The position numbers and the translations under genes were made by a program. Of a stretch of DNA of 64,000 bases, positions 21,671-32,546 are shown piece by piece. The notes under the pieces were generated by a model, which was not told where the DNA came from, made no database searches, and saw only the letters and a program-made list of their open reading frames with translations. Source of the DNA: Saccharum officinarum (taxonomy: Eukaryota; Streptophyta; Magnoliopsida; Poales; Poaceae); NCBI GenBank assembly GCA_020631735.1, contig CM036179.1:21691063-21755062 (forward strand), written 5' to 3'. Within the stretch, counting starts at the first letter, position 1. Every line of letters starts with the position of its first letter.

Positions 21671-22000
21671 TTACACTTGATTGCTTGGATGTTGATGTTG
21701 ATCATGAGTTGGAGATGATGAACTAGCCACTTGTTGATCTTGTTGTCCTTGAGATAATGTACTAGCTTGATTTTGCATTAGAGACCCACTAGCTTGTGTA
21801 ATTGGACTTTGGAGCACTTGATCTTTGTTGTCATCCACATCAATCACTTGCTTTGGCCTAATATCACCAATATCCATTTCTTTCATAGCATTGGTCAATT
21901 GAGTTCCTCTCACATCATCCAAGTTATTTTCCTCATCTTGAGAGCCATTTGTTTCATCAAACTCAACATCATGAACATCCTCAAGTAAACCACTAGCCAA
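21671..22000 (-). pseudogene. copia pol linker between integrase and RT
   Basis: 109 codons rich in acidic residues, Q and S (DEENNLDDVRG, QGQQDQQVASSSS), the usual low-complexity linker. It is bounded by a TAG at 22,004-22,006 (in RV-stop-NLASG, where a tyrosine codon is expected) and a TAA at 21,671-21,673, both in the polyprotein frame. Confidence 0.75.
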
Positions 22001-22003
22001 ATT

Positions 22004-23206
22004 CTAAACTCTATAAGCTTTGCTAGTAGTGGAGTAACCAAGTAAGAATCCTTCATCACATTTCTTCTCAAACTTGCTCAATCTAGTGCCCTTCTTCAAG
22101 ATGTAGCATTTGCAACCAAATACCTGAAAGTATGCAATGTTGGGCTTTCTTCCACTTAAGATCTCATATGGTGTCTTCTCTAGAAACTTGTGGCAATAGA
22201 GGCAGTTGCTATAGAAGCAAGCCGTGTTGATTGCTTCGGCCCAAAATGAATCACTCACATTATACTCATTCAACATTGATCTTGCCATATCAATTAAGGT
22301 TATATTCTTCCTCTCAACTAGGTCATTTGATTGAGGTGTATACTTGGCCAAAAATTGATGTTTGATTCCAAGCTCATCACATAGCTCATCAATTCTTGTA
22401 TTTCTAAACTCACTTCCATTGTCACTTCTCACTTTCTTGATTGTGGTCTCAAACTCATTTTGCACTCTTTTGATGAACTTCTTGAATATGTCAAATACAT
22501 CACTCTTGTCCATAAGAAAGAATACCCATGTGTATCTAGTGAAATCATCCACAATCACAAAGCCATACTTGTTGCCACCAATGCTTGTGTATGTAGTTGG
22601 CCTAAATAGATCCATGTGCAACAACTCAAATGCCTTGGAAGTACTCATAATGCTCTTCAATGGATGAGTGTTGCCTACTTGCTTTCTGGCTTGACATGCA
22701 CTACATAGCTTATCTTTCTCAAATGTGACATCCTTCAAGCCTCTAACTAAGTCATGCTTCACTAACTTGTTCAATTGCTTCATGCCAACATGACCAAGTC
22801 TTCTATGCCATAACCAACCTATACTTGATTTGGTGAGCAAGCATGTTGAGAGTTGAGTGTCACTAGCATTGAAATCAACCAAGTATAGATTCTCATATCT
22901 AAAGCCCTTGAAGATCAAATTAGAGCCATCAACACTAACTATCTCCACATCATCAACACCAAATATACACTTAAAACCTAGATCACACAATTGAGCAACC
23001 GAGAGAAGATTGAAGTTCAACTTTTCAACTAAGAGCACATTGGAAATGCTATGATCATTTGAGATTGCAATCCTTCCAAGAGCCTTCACATCACCCTTGC
23101 TATTGTCACCAAATGTGATACTATCAATGCCACTATCATTTGATTTGAGAGAGTTGAACATTCTTGAATCACCGGTCATATGTTGAGAGCACCCACTATC
23201 AAGCAC
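22004..23206 (-). pseudogene. copia pol: protease-integrase
   Basis: 400 codons, beginning inside the protease at LDSGCSQHMTG (catalytic D3). The GAG-pre-integrase HHCC zinc site is H134, H139, C168, C171. The integrase catalytic triad is D199 (HMDLF), D262 (RSDNGSEF) and E298 (VERKN). The usual PQQNG before the glutamate reads PQSND. The triad itself is intact. The start given is only the ORF limit. A stop-containing stretch of about 40 bp separates it from gag, and the next stop is at 22,004-22,006. Confidence 0.93.
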
Positions 23207-23248
23207 CCAATGCCTTCCTCCGGCCTTTTAATTTACCTACAAAATAAA

Positions 23249-24307
23249 TTAATATTTTTTAGGTACCCATACTTGTTTGGGTCCTTGGAGGTTAGTAACT
23301 AAGCTCTTTGGTACCCAAATGACCTTCTTCTTTGGACCCACAATTGGTGTACCAATAAACCTAGCATGCACACATTTCTCACCCTTGGTAAGCACATAAC
23401 AAGAATCAAAAGGAATGTAATCCATTTTAGCATGAAACTTGTTGTTATTCTTGTTCATTTTATTGCAATTAATCTCTAGATGCCCAACTTGCTTGCATCT
23501 ATTGCAATAACGACCATTGCTCTTCACAAAGTGAGACTTTGGAGTAGCAAAGGCCGCCTTGCCCTTCTTGGGAGTATAGCCCAAACCCTCTTTGTTAAGA
23601 GAGAATCTTTGGCTACCCAAACATTTTAGCAAGCGGGCATCCCCACCATAGGCATTGCCCAATGCGTGGGTGAGATCATCCACCTCTCTCTTGAGAGTCT
23701 CATTCTCAACCACAAGTGATGAATCACTAGTAGTAGAGGTAGAGTTGGTTGTGGTGGATGATGATGAGCTACATGAAGCATTAGTAGAACCAACAAACAA
23801 AGAATCATCAATAATATCACATGTTAGTCCAATATCACAAGTGACAATCACTTGCTCCTCCTTAGCTTCCTTCATGAGCTTCTCTAACTTGAGGTCCTTC
23901 TCCTTGATGAGCTCAAGTAGAGAGGAGTGGGCTTCCTTAAGCCTAGTGTGAGCAACTTCAAGGTCCTCGTGGTCTTCCTTTAGACACTTACGAGAGGCCT
24001 CTAGCTCATCAAAGGATTTCCTAAGAGCTTTGAGCTCTTGTTCAATTCCTTTGCACTCCTTACTCTTTTTGAGAGCAACAAGCTCCTCCATCAAGGCATC
24101 ATTTTCATTGCTCTTGGCAATGAGCTCTTGTTCCAAGATTTTGTATTTCTTAGTTGTCCTCTTGTAGCCCTTGCTCATTTGATCTATTATGCCCAATAGA
24201 TCATCCTTGGAGTAGTCCTCATCCTCCTCATCATCACTCCTACAACCATCACTAGCACAAGAATCATCATCACTATCATCATATTTTACCTTGGTAGGCT
24301 TGGCCAT
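23249..24307 (-). pseudogene. copia gag, C-terminal part
   Basis: 352 codons. There is an acidic N-terminal tail (DDSDDDS), a long heptad-like coiled coil over about residues 55-160, an S/T-rich linker and a CCHC knuckle CNRCKQVGHLEINC, ending GPKQVWVPKKY. It is in the same frame as the upstream gag ORF and separated from it by one TGA (24,371-24,373) and 21 sense codons. The original protein was therefore one long Gag, and this ORF is its distal part. Confidence 0.85.
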
Positions 24308-24370
24308 AAGGCATGTCGATGTAGTGTCGAAGATGGATGACTTGTTGGAGAGGGCGATGCTTGCAATGGT

Positions 24371-25447
24371 TCACCGAGTGGTCCTCTCATCATCACTAGA
24401 GCTTTCATCATCATCACTATCGGAGTTTTCACTATCCCAAGTGACCACATAACCACCACCCTTCTTCTTGTTGTTGATAGTGAAGCTCTTCTTCTCTTTC
24501 TTCTCCTTCTTGTCCTTCTTGTTCTTCTTTAACTTCAACTCCCCATCATGATTTCTTTTGTCTTCATAGGGGCACTTTGTCACTACATGATCGGAGCTAT
24601 TGCAATTGTAGCAAAGCACCTCCTTTGCCTTCATGAAGTCCCTTCTTTTTCTTGCCCCATATCCTTTCTTCTTCATGAACCTCCCCATCTTGTGCACTAG
24701 GAGGGCCATGGTCTCATCATCGAATGGATCATCATCATCGTTCTCCACCTTGCTCTTGCCCTTAGAAAATGAAGCCTTGAATGCAATGGGCTTCTCTTGC
24801 TTGACCTTGGTCTCCTTCTTCTCTTCTACCTCATCTTCATCATCATTGTATTGGGCATCGGTCATTATATCTCCAAGCACATTGGTTGGTTTGACCTTGT
24901 CCAATCCCTCTCTAAAGATCATTCTTCTCAAGGTGGCAAACTTCTTAGGTAAGCACATCAAGAACTTGTGTGAGAAGTCCTTGTCCTCAACCTTCTCTCC
25001 AAGCTCCTTGAGATCATTGACAATGACTTGGAGCCTATAGAACATCTCCGGGATGGATTCATCATTCTTCATCTTAAAAGTGGAGAACTTGTCCTTGAGC
25101 ATATATAGCTTGGCACTTTTTACCGTTGAAGTTCCTTCATATGTTTTTTCAAGCCTTATCCAAAGCTCATTTGCCTTTTCGAGATCTTTAATTTGCTCAA
25201 ATACTTTGTCATCAATGGCACGGTAGATTATGTCAAGTGCCACCGTGTTGCATTGTTTGTTGATGCGGTCATTTGGAGTGAGATTTTCTTCATCAAGAAT
25301 GATGTATCCTTCATTGGTCACATCTCAAACCTTCTCATGTATATTGCCTAGATATTGCTTCATCTTCCTTTTCCAATGATCAAAGGAAGAGACACCATCA
25401 AAGAATGGAGGCTTGCCATTAACATGATTGAACATAACTTGAGCCAT
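24371..25447 (-). pseudogene. copia gag, N-terminal part with a nonsense codon
   Basis: The true ATG is at 25,447 (MAQVMFNHVNGKPPFFDG). Codon 41 is TGA (25,325-25,327), where tryptophan is usual in KVWDV, consistent with a single transition. The frame then runs to 24,371 through a UBN2/Gag capsid-like region (WIRLEKTYEG, FKMKNDESIPEMFYRLQ), a CCHC knuckle CYNCNSSDHVVTKC and a lysine-rich tail (KKNKKDKKEKKEKK). It binds and packages element RNA in intact relatives. Confidence 0.9.
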
Positions 25448-25487
25448 CTTGCACCGAGGTTGTTAAGCCTCGCAACCGGTGACCACG

Positions 25488-25499
25488 GCTCCGATACCA
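25488..25499 (-). promoter_or_regulatory. copia primer-binding site (initiator Met tRNA type)
   Basis: TGGTATCGGAGC lies two bases inside the 5-prime LTR. It matches the plant tRNA-iMet primer site TGGTATCAGAGC with one mismatch. Confidence 0.85.
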
Positions 25500-25501
25500 C
25501 T

Positions 25502-27419
25502 TGAAAGGTCTTGATGGCTAGAGGGGGGTGAATAGCCTTTTAAAAATTTCTACAAAGACAAGCTAAACAATTTTATCAATATAACAAATAGCGAGATGCG
25601 TGTTTTGCCTAGCCTATGGGGTGTTTGAAAGCCACCTATCCAATTCACAATTCTAGTAAATTTGCACTCAACCGCACAAGTCAAATCGAGAAGGAAACTA
25701 TAACTAGCAAGCTACACAAAAAGGCTACTCTAGCAAAGAAACTAAGAAAGTAAAGATAACTAAGAAAGTAATACGGAGTTGAGTTAGGAGAGTTTTACCG
25801 AGGGGTGAAGTATTGAGCCAACCAATATGATCAACAATGAATTCCAAGACAACCGAACACCGGGATCAATTAATCACAATATGAAAGTGATGACACGAAG
25901 ATTTATCCCGAGGTTCACGTGCTTGCCGGCACGCTAGTCCCCGTTGTGTCCCTCTTCACCACGTGGTTCGGTGGCTAATCGGTCTCACACCGAGCCTCTC
26001 AAAAGGTGCCACAAGAACCTACCAAATAGCAAAAGGTTGCAATGACACGAGCAATTTACTAATGTTGCCTTTGGCGCTTCGCCGAGATAGGCACAAACCC
26101 TTCATAATCATCGGAGGTGGCCAAGAACAATCACCAACTCTTGCCAACGCCTCCAAGCTGCTCCAAGCCGTCTAGGTGGCGGCAACCACCAAGAGAAATA
26201 AGAATCCCACAGCAAATCAACAACCAAGTGCCAACTAGATGCAATCTCACAATGCAAATGCACTTGGATCACTCAATCTCACTTTGAATATGCAAAGAAG
26301 CAAGAGAGATGAGTGGGAGGGGAGTTGCTTAGCTCAAAGTGCTCACAAGTATGTCAAATGTCCAAGAGTAAGAGCCTTGAGCCGGCCAACGAGTATTTAT
26401 AGACATACCCCTTCGAATATAGCCGTTACTCACTTGAAACAGTCGAAGTCGCGCTGACCGGACGCGCTGGTCAAATTGACCGGACGCTCCGATCGCACAA
26501 CGGCTATTTTCGCGAAACACCGACCGGACGCGCTGGTCGCAACGACCGGACGCTCCGAGCTTGACCGGACGCGCTGGTCCCGAGACGGACCGGACGCGCT
26601 GGTCAAGTCTGAGCAGCGCTTAACGGAACGGCGACCGGACGCGCTGTAGAACTGACCGGACGCCACAGTGCCAGCGTCCTGTTGGAGTCCAGTAAGCTCC
26701 GTGATCGACCGGACGCGTCCGGTCGACTGTGACCGGACGCGCCACCGCGTCCGATCAACAAACCGAAAAACACGAAGACGCTGAACGCTGACCGAACGCG
26801 TCTGTTCAAATAGAGACCGCATCCGGTCCAGCGTCCGGTCACCACTGTGACCTCCGTTCGCTTCCGTTCGAATTCCGACTTTCGGCATAGTGGAAAATAG
26901 TCGTTTCAACTCCACGAAAACGCCTGAATCCCGCCTCGCAAGCTCGACGGGAGGGAGAGAGGACCCCAAATCCTATCTACCGCTCAAACTCCACCGCCAT
27001 CGCAAATGTGCTAACACCACCAAGTGATCACGTCATGTGCGAGTGTTTTAGCATTTTTACAATCATTTTTCGAGGCGTTATTAGTTCTATCTAAATGCAT
27101 ATGATTATGAAATGCACACCTAGAGGCACTTAGGAGTTCAATAGCCGCGTCATTCCCCTCTTTATAGTACGGCTATCTATCCTATAATGTAACCACACCC
27201 ACTAGGTGTCTTGGTTACTAAAACACAACCCTTAAGCATATACCTTTGCCTTGATCACGTAGGGTTGCATCCAAATCCAAGTGTGGCCATCATGATCACC
27301 ATGTCCATCTTGCCACCAACCTTAGAATGTACTAATCCTTATATGCTACATACAACTTAGGCATAGGATTAGTACTTAGGCATTGTCACTAATTACCAAC
27401 ACCAAACATAGAGCTTTCA
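25502..27419 (-). repeat. copia 5-prime LTR
   Basis: TGAAAG...CTTTCA ends and near identity with 16,958-18,878. The minus-strand TATAAATA box (26,394-26,401) would start the genomic RNA. The short ORFs across it are shadows. Confidence 0.95.
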
Positions 27420-27424
27420 ATCGG

Positions 27425-28056
27425 CCCACCAAACATGCCGCAGGGCTGTCCGCCGAGCTCGGTCGGGGCCACGGGCGGCGCCAGAGCAAGTCGGCGAGCG
27501 ACACCAACATGGAGGCACCCACCGCCACCGTCGACAACGCTGCTACCTCTGCTATTGCACACTACCTCCAGCAGCCAGATTCGTTAGTGCTGGAGCTGTG
27601 TGAGAACACGGGACCTCACGAGTGGATCAACGCAATGCTGGAGGAGTTCACTGCCTCACTCGTCGTGAGCTGGCCACCAGAAGATTCAGCGCATGGGTGT
27701 CCGCTTGCCACGACGACTGCTCCTCAGGAGGAGGAAGCATTGCTGGTGGACACCTGTTCTCCGGCGAAGGCTTGGACAACGGGCCCACCTACGTCGTCGC
27801 CGGCGCAGGGGCAGCCACCAGTCACGCCACCACGGGCGGGACACGTCGTGGAGGCCGAGGCGTGCTCCAACAACATACCATCGGGAGAGGACGCAACCAC
27901 CCCAACCCTGCCACCACAAGGAGGACAACCCACTGTCGTGGGTGACGAGGCGCGCCCACAAAGCCCCAATGCCACCCCCTAGCCACGGACACGGCCACAC
28001 CTCCTGGGCTAGCTGAACGCGGGAGCTCCGCCGCCAAAAGGTTAAAGCGGTTCACC
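27425..28056 (+). pseudogene. LINE ORF1 continuation downstream of the copia insertion
   Basis: Host sequence resumes CCCACCAAACATGCCG after the copia duplication. An open frame encodes MEAPTATVDNAATSAIAHYL... with P/T/A-rich sequence to about 27,982. It is not in the same frame as the zinc-knuckle region across the insertion. I recognise no domain in this stretch beyond its place within the LINE. Confidence 0.5.
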
Positions 28057-28374
28057 GTGAAGGTCCTGCATAAGGTGTCGTCGCCACTGCTTCCTCAGCC
28101 AGATGTGGAGACACAACCAAAGTTGCCGACTCGCAGTAGGAGGATTGCCATTCAGCCGCTTTCACACGTCCCGGCTTCTAAGCGGGGAGAGGTGCTAGTG
28201 ATGAAGCGGATGGGCTACCTCGACGGGCAGACGAGGCCTTCGATGGCGTCTAAGGACGCCTACGACAGTATCTTTGTCGACCAGCTCAATCCCTCGCATG
28301 CTGAGGCAATGCGACAGCTCTTCTCAGACCCACAAGGAGAGCGTCGAAGGCATAGCGCGTTTGATCGCCGATGA
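28057..28374 (+). pseudogene. LINE ORF1 C-terminal motif
   Basis: 105 codons with SRRIAIQPLSHVPASKRGEV then LVMKRMGYLDG, and later SIFVDQLNPSHAEAMRQLF. I recognise this block as the end of the ORF preceding the endonuclease-RT ORF2 in grass LINEs. Here the stop leads straight into the 3-prime UTR with no ORF2. Confidence 0.6.
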
Positions 28375-28500
28375 TGGCTACGTAGTATAATTAGCGAGTA
28401 ATAGCCCATGTTGTCCTTATGCTAGGGAGGGCAGTGCCGATTGTATAGCACTAACACCCCCCACCCTAGCGTACCATATTCGTGGCGCGTCGTTATAACT

Positions 28501-28559
28501 TTCACTATTTTATTGATCTTAATACAAAGATACGTAAACCTTTTACGTATTAAGAAAAA
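28501..28559 (+). other. LINE 3-prime tail with hairpin and A-run
   Basis: ACGTAA (28,532-28,537) pairs with TTACGT (28,543-28,548) across a 5-base loop, followed by ATTAAGAAAAAA. A short hairpin before the tail is the typical RT-recognition layout of plant LINEs and LINE-mobilised SINEs. Confidence 0.7.
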
Positions 28560-28573
28560 AAGACTGAATTCGG

Positions 28574-29025
28574 CACGACCTGCCGGAGACATCTCTCCCA
28601 GCTGTCGCTGCAACTGTCTTGATTTATTTCTCCCAGGACGTGATATCCTGACTTTACAAAGAACACACCTCTATTGTTAGTGTCAAGCTAAAAAAATCAT
28701 CCATGTCTTGTCTAACAGGGATTACCAAATGTGTTGCATATCCTCCTCCCATAAAATATCTTTACAACCTACTAGTTGTTCCATCGTCTAGTGCGGTGAC
28801 GAATCTATGATTGTATCTGAGGGTATGCCATCCAAAAAAATATTCATTATGAGTCGGTAAAACCATTTCAGCCATTCGGTAAAACCATTTTAGTGATTCG
28901 GTAACAATTTATAAAATTTGAAATGTAATTCGGTATATATACCCTAAATAACATGATAGGGTCGGGTTACTGTTCGATCGAGTCGAAGAACCTGAGGCGT
29001 CGTGAGCGTACACGGTGTCCGCGTG
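28574..29025. other. intergenic, nothing firm recognised
   Basis: AT-rich. (A/G)TTCGGTAAAACCATTT-like phrases are repeated near 28,855-28,905. No gene or element boundary. Confidence 0.4.
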
Positions 29026-29571
29026 TAAGGTTGGGCATTCGGGTTACCCAAAAAATTCGGGTAGTTGGAAATTCGGGTATTAAAAATTGCTACCCGATTT
29101 TTGCCCCGAAAAAGCATTATCCGAAATTTCGGGTACCCGATAATTCGGGTTCGGGTTTTACCCGATATACCCGAAATTGACAAAACCAACCATTTTGAAA
29201 GAATTCAAGTATCATTTTAAAGCAATAAACAATAGTCCTATAAATCACATCATGTCTTCATATCATTACCAACAAATCAATTATCAAGTTAGCATAAATC
29301 TACATTAATTCATACCCAATAATATATTTATATGGCATTGAAATACTTCATGTCTTCATATTAGGAATAGAAGAGCAAATATTTGAGATATTTTGGGTAA
29401 TTTGGGTAGTTCGGGTACCGGAAAACATTACCCGAATTACCCAAACTAATTTCGAGTTTTTACAATCACTATCCGAAATTATAATTGGGTATTTTGGGTT
29501 CGGGTACTTGAGGTCTGGGTTCGGGTAATTCGGGTTCGAGAATTGGGTATCGGGTATTTTGCCCGCTCTTA
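29026..29571. mobile_element. hAT-like non-autonomous element with dense TTCGGGTA arrays
   Basis: The ends TAAGGTTGGGCA and TAAGAGCGGGCA (read inward) are inverted repeats. The flanking 8-mers TCCGCGTG and TTCGCATG agree at 6 of 8 positions, both differences being transitions. Each terminal 130-150 bp is packed with TTCGGGTA/TACCCGAA on both strands, typical of transposase-binding subterminal arrays. The AT-rich middle is non-coding. Confidence 0.7.
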
Positions 29572-29944
29572 TTCGCATGGGCCTCCCGACTCCCATCGCG
29601 GCCTCCCCACTTGCATCGTGCGGACGCTCTCGCAGAGACTAGGCCGTTCGGTTTCTGCTGTTCGCAGAGAGGCGCGGGTGGGGCATGCGACGGGCAGGAG
29701 CGAAGAGAGAGCAGCGCAAGTGCGGGGGAGATGGCCGCTATGGCAAATGCAGAGTGGAGCGGGCTAACAGCCGCACGGCGCTGTGAAGTGTGCGATGGGT
29801 GAGCGAGTAGGAAGATATTTTTTAGAGAGATGGAGGAAACGTATAGAGGAGGAGGCAGGCTTGTTGGACCGGCAGAGCGCGCAGGTCTAGGAAGTGGCGT
29901 CGGATCCGATGGACGTCCGATCCTGAGCATTACTGTAATAAGTA

Positions 29945-30200
29945 TTTCCTCTGTCCCAAAATAGAAGTCATTCTCGCTTCCCGAGAAGTCGGCTTTTTAA
30001 AACTTTGACCAATTATATATAAAAAATATTAATATTTATAATACATAATTAGTATCATTAGATAGATCATTGAATATACTTTTATAATAAACTTATTTGG
30101 AGGTATAAATGTTGCACGCATTTTCTATAAATCTAATCAAAGCTGAGAAAGCTTGACCTACATGTATCCCGTAACATCATCTGTTCTGGGACGGAGGGAG
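29945..30200. mobile_element. Stowaway MITE
   Basis: The inverted ends TTTCCTCTGTCCCAAAA and CTCCCTCCGTCCCAGAA (read inward from the right) are flanked by TA on both sides (29,943-29,944 and 30,201-30,202). Size and AT-rich interior are typical of Tc1/Mariner-derived Stowaway elements. Confidence 0.85.
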
Positions 30201-30202
30201 TA

Positions 30203-30769
30203 TAGAACGAGCACGTCAGTTTACAGTCATGCACGTACGGTGCACCATAATTCCGGCTTTGCCCGGACCAACGGCAACCAGTGAACCAATCCAACCCCGC
30301 ACGCTTCTTCTAAGTGAGCAGGTGCATGATTGCCTTTGGCTTCTCCCGCACAAACGCATGCATAACGAACCGCGCGAGTCCTGCACGGCGCGATGGATCT
30401 CTCGTTTGTCTCATGGCCGGGTCCCCAAACCCAAATTTGTCTCGGGATACATGCGCCTCCCCTTTTGCACGCCGATCACATTGAAGCATATGTTTTGTGG
30501 GCACCATTTCCAGGAGTCCTTTGTCATCCTTTTGGTTCACTAGCAAACTTGTTGGGCAGCCAAAACATCCTAGTAGTGAGAAACCTATCACCGTTGAGTT
30601 GATAGTGATGGTTCGTTCTAACCAAAGTCCATCATTCATTTTTGACAAGTGAAGATTGACAAGCCTCATAAGGGCTTCCCCGATGCGGGCAGCAATCGCT
30701 ATTGGCCTCACTTAAAAGCTGATGTGCACGTCGGTAGGAAATTATTTAGGCCACTGTTCTCTCAACGCA
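30203..30769. other. intergenic, nothing firm recognised
   Basis: The minus-strand ORF at 30,310-30,711 (133 codons, non-ATG start) has no motif I know. It could be a gene relic. Confidence 0.35.
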
Positions 30770-31232
30770 CACTACAAGGAACTCGTTAATCCAAGAGAAA
30801 AAATTTCTATCACGAATCACCAAAAAACCGTCACTATGCATCATTTGTGATAGTTTCAAAGATCGTCATGAATTAAGCATCATGGATTAACCTCCGTGAC
30901 GGTTTACCAAAAACCGTCACGGATTAATGGAATCAGTGACGGCTTTAAACCGTCACGATAGAGCCCGAGGCCTAATTAGCCCAACCCAAGCCCATTTCCT
31001 GTGACGAGAAATAAACGTCATGAATGAATTGCCATGATGCTTACACGACTGCTTACGTGGATGATGACGTGGGTGATGCAATGACATTTTGTATTTTTCT
31101 TTGCACTAAATATTGATAGCGGGCCGGGTCTATTGTTTTGAGTTAACTAGAGTATGAAGAATTTAAAACCATACACTATAACGATTCAGATAAAACCGTC
31201 ATGAGTTAACAGACTGGGAATATCCACTAGTG
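30770..31232. mobile_element. CACTA-like non-autonomous element
   Basis: It starts CACTACAAGGAA, a CACTA-type terminus. It is followed by subterminal repeats of GTGACGGTTT/AAACCGTCAC between 30,820 and 30,960 and again as AAAACCGTCATGA near 31,190. A candidate right end CCACTAGTG occurs at 31,224-31,232. The 3-bp target duplication is not clear, so the right boundary is tentative. No transposase. Confidence 0.55.
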
Positions 31233-31934
31233 CACAGCCATGATGAAAAAAATTATCGTCATAGATCACAGTGATATCTCTAGTCCTGCACCTGTCTACT
31301 CTCTCTCCCTTCCTGTCACATCCTTTTGCTTTTACCAAGTGTTGCTACGTGGTCACCGTTGATTAGCTCCTAGCCTTGCCGGAGTGTGGTTCTGGGGAAA
31401 GACGACGTGAGGGCAGAGCACCTATTCCTTACAACACACTCTTCAGACGCTACTTCAGCCTTTTGGCAGGTGAGGGCATTGTTGCCTTTATAAGCGCACC
31501 TGACAGTATGCGAGGCTACCAAATGATATGACATGGCTGTGAAATGTGGACGTAGTGGTTGGGACAGTACCCCACGGTAGAACGTTGGTGAAGGCCCAAG
31601 AGTTCATCACTAACTTTTGGACCAACGACGAATGGGTTTTTTTCCTTCTTCCATCACCTTTTACTCGACGCTCACATTAAAAGTTGAGTATCCTCTCTCT
31701 TGAATCATTTTGAAATTACTAAGTTCCTAGTTGCTCGTTTTCACATCGATAAAAATATGGTTCAAGTGAGAGCAATCAATCACCTTTGGCTGCAACGATC
31801 CTGAAATTTAGGTCTAGGAAAACACACATTATTTTCCGTATATTAAGGATAACAAGTTAACAACTGAACATATACTATTTGACGATTCAGAATAGAGGAT
31901 AACAATATTTAAAGATCTAATTAAAGTTTTTTTT
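31233..31934. other. intergenic, nothing recognised
   Basis: No ORF, repeat array or element end that I can support. Confidence 0.4.
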
Positions 31935-32331
31935 AACTAAAATCCTTACTTCTATCGAAAAGGAAGGATATAGAGAGGCTTTTAGAGTTGTTCGAAGTTC
32001 TGTGAGTTTGTTTATGAATCACAGTACTCATATATGCACACGTGCTCACTCGTATTATGCATGTACATATCCTACCTATATGACCACCTCAATCTTACTT
32101 CTATAAACACACGTAGGCACCCTACTTCTATGAGTACCTTCAAAAGATTGAGACTGATCTGGCAAACTCATCATTGTCAACTGTCATCTCGCTTACCACT
32201 AAATTTAAAAAAATTCTAAACATCCATGATCCATGTTAAGTCAAGAACTTACAACCTAAGTCAGCATGCAGGTCCCAGCATAAGGAACTTGATCAACCAG
32301 CAGAGCCACCCTTATTTCGACCGCCTGCGTC
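31935..32331 (-). mobile_element. tRNA-derived SINE-like repeat
   Basis: On the minus strand the head reads GTGGCTCTGCTGGTTGATC (box A-like). It is followed by TTAGGTTGTAAGTTCTTGAC (box B-like), then a body containing GTGCATATATGAGTAC, and an A-run near 31,935. This matches a common grass SINE type, but the boxes are degenerate and no target duplication was identified. Confidence 0.45.
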
Positions 32332-32352
32332 ACCAAATCTTTAAGATCGATG

Positions 32353-32546
32353 CCTTGTTTAGTTCTAGGGGTGTAAAGTTTTAGGGTGTTTAGATACTAA
32401 TAAAAAAAACTAATTACAGAACTCGCCTAAACTGTGAGACGAATTTATTAAGACTAATTAATCATCTTTAGCACATGTTTACTGTGGCATGACATTGTCT
32501 AATCATGGACTAATTAGGCTCAAAAAAATATCTCGCAAAATACAAG
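32353..32546. mobile_element. MITE, left part (split by gypsy element)
   Basis: Starts GCCTTGTTTAGTTCTAGGGG and includes the CATGGACTAATTAGGCTC family block. It continues after the gypsy insertion at 45,535, where the family sequence resumes and ends GGAGAACTCATCAAGGC, the imperfect inverted terminus. Confidence 0.65.

Larger units (their letters stand above)
16958..27419 (-). mobile_element. Ty1/copia retrotransposon, SIRE-like, with both LTRs
   Basis: LTRs of 1,921 and 1,918 bp (16,958-18,878 and 25,502-27,419) bound the element, each with TGAAAG...CTTTCA ends. The flanking 5-mers ACCGG and ATCGG are a target duplication with one transition. Minus-strand order is 5-prime LTR, PBS, gag, protease, integrase, reverse transcriptase, RNase H, purine tract, 3-prime LTR: the copia order, with integrase before RT. 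A 1.1-kb non-coding 3-prime region with several purine-rich tracts and the gag layout fit the SIRE/Maximus lineage. At least four in-frame stops disable it. Confidence 0.95.
15648..28559 (+). mobile_element. LINE-type element lacking ORF2, split by a copia element
   Basis: Perfect 14-bp target-site duplications AAGACTGAATTCGG lie at 15,634-15,647 and 28,560-28,573. The element ends in an A-rich tail after TTAATACAAAGATACGTAAA, the usual 3-prime tail of grass LINEs. Removing the nested copia insertion (16,958-27,424) leaves about 2.4 kb. The content is an ORF1-like region with two CCHC zinc knuckles and an ORF1 C-terminal motif. No endonuclease or reverse transcriptase was found before the 3-prime UTR. 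It therefore looks like an ORF2-deleted, non-autonomous derivative that needed another LINE for mobilisation. Confidence 0.75.

Noticed and set aside
27383..27982. A single 199-codon gene.
   Set aside because: Its start lies in the copia LTR and the rest in the LINE, so the ORF crosses an insertion boundary.
28566..28578. GAATTCGGCACGA resembles a cDNA-library EcoRI adaptor, suggesting vector or cDNA contamination.
   Set aside because: The shared AAGACTGAATTCGG also occurs at 15,634-15,647, exactly flanking a LINE, so a target-site duplication explains it and the adaptor likeness is chance.
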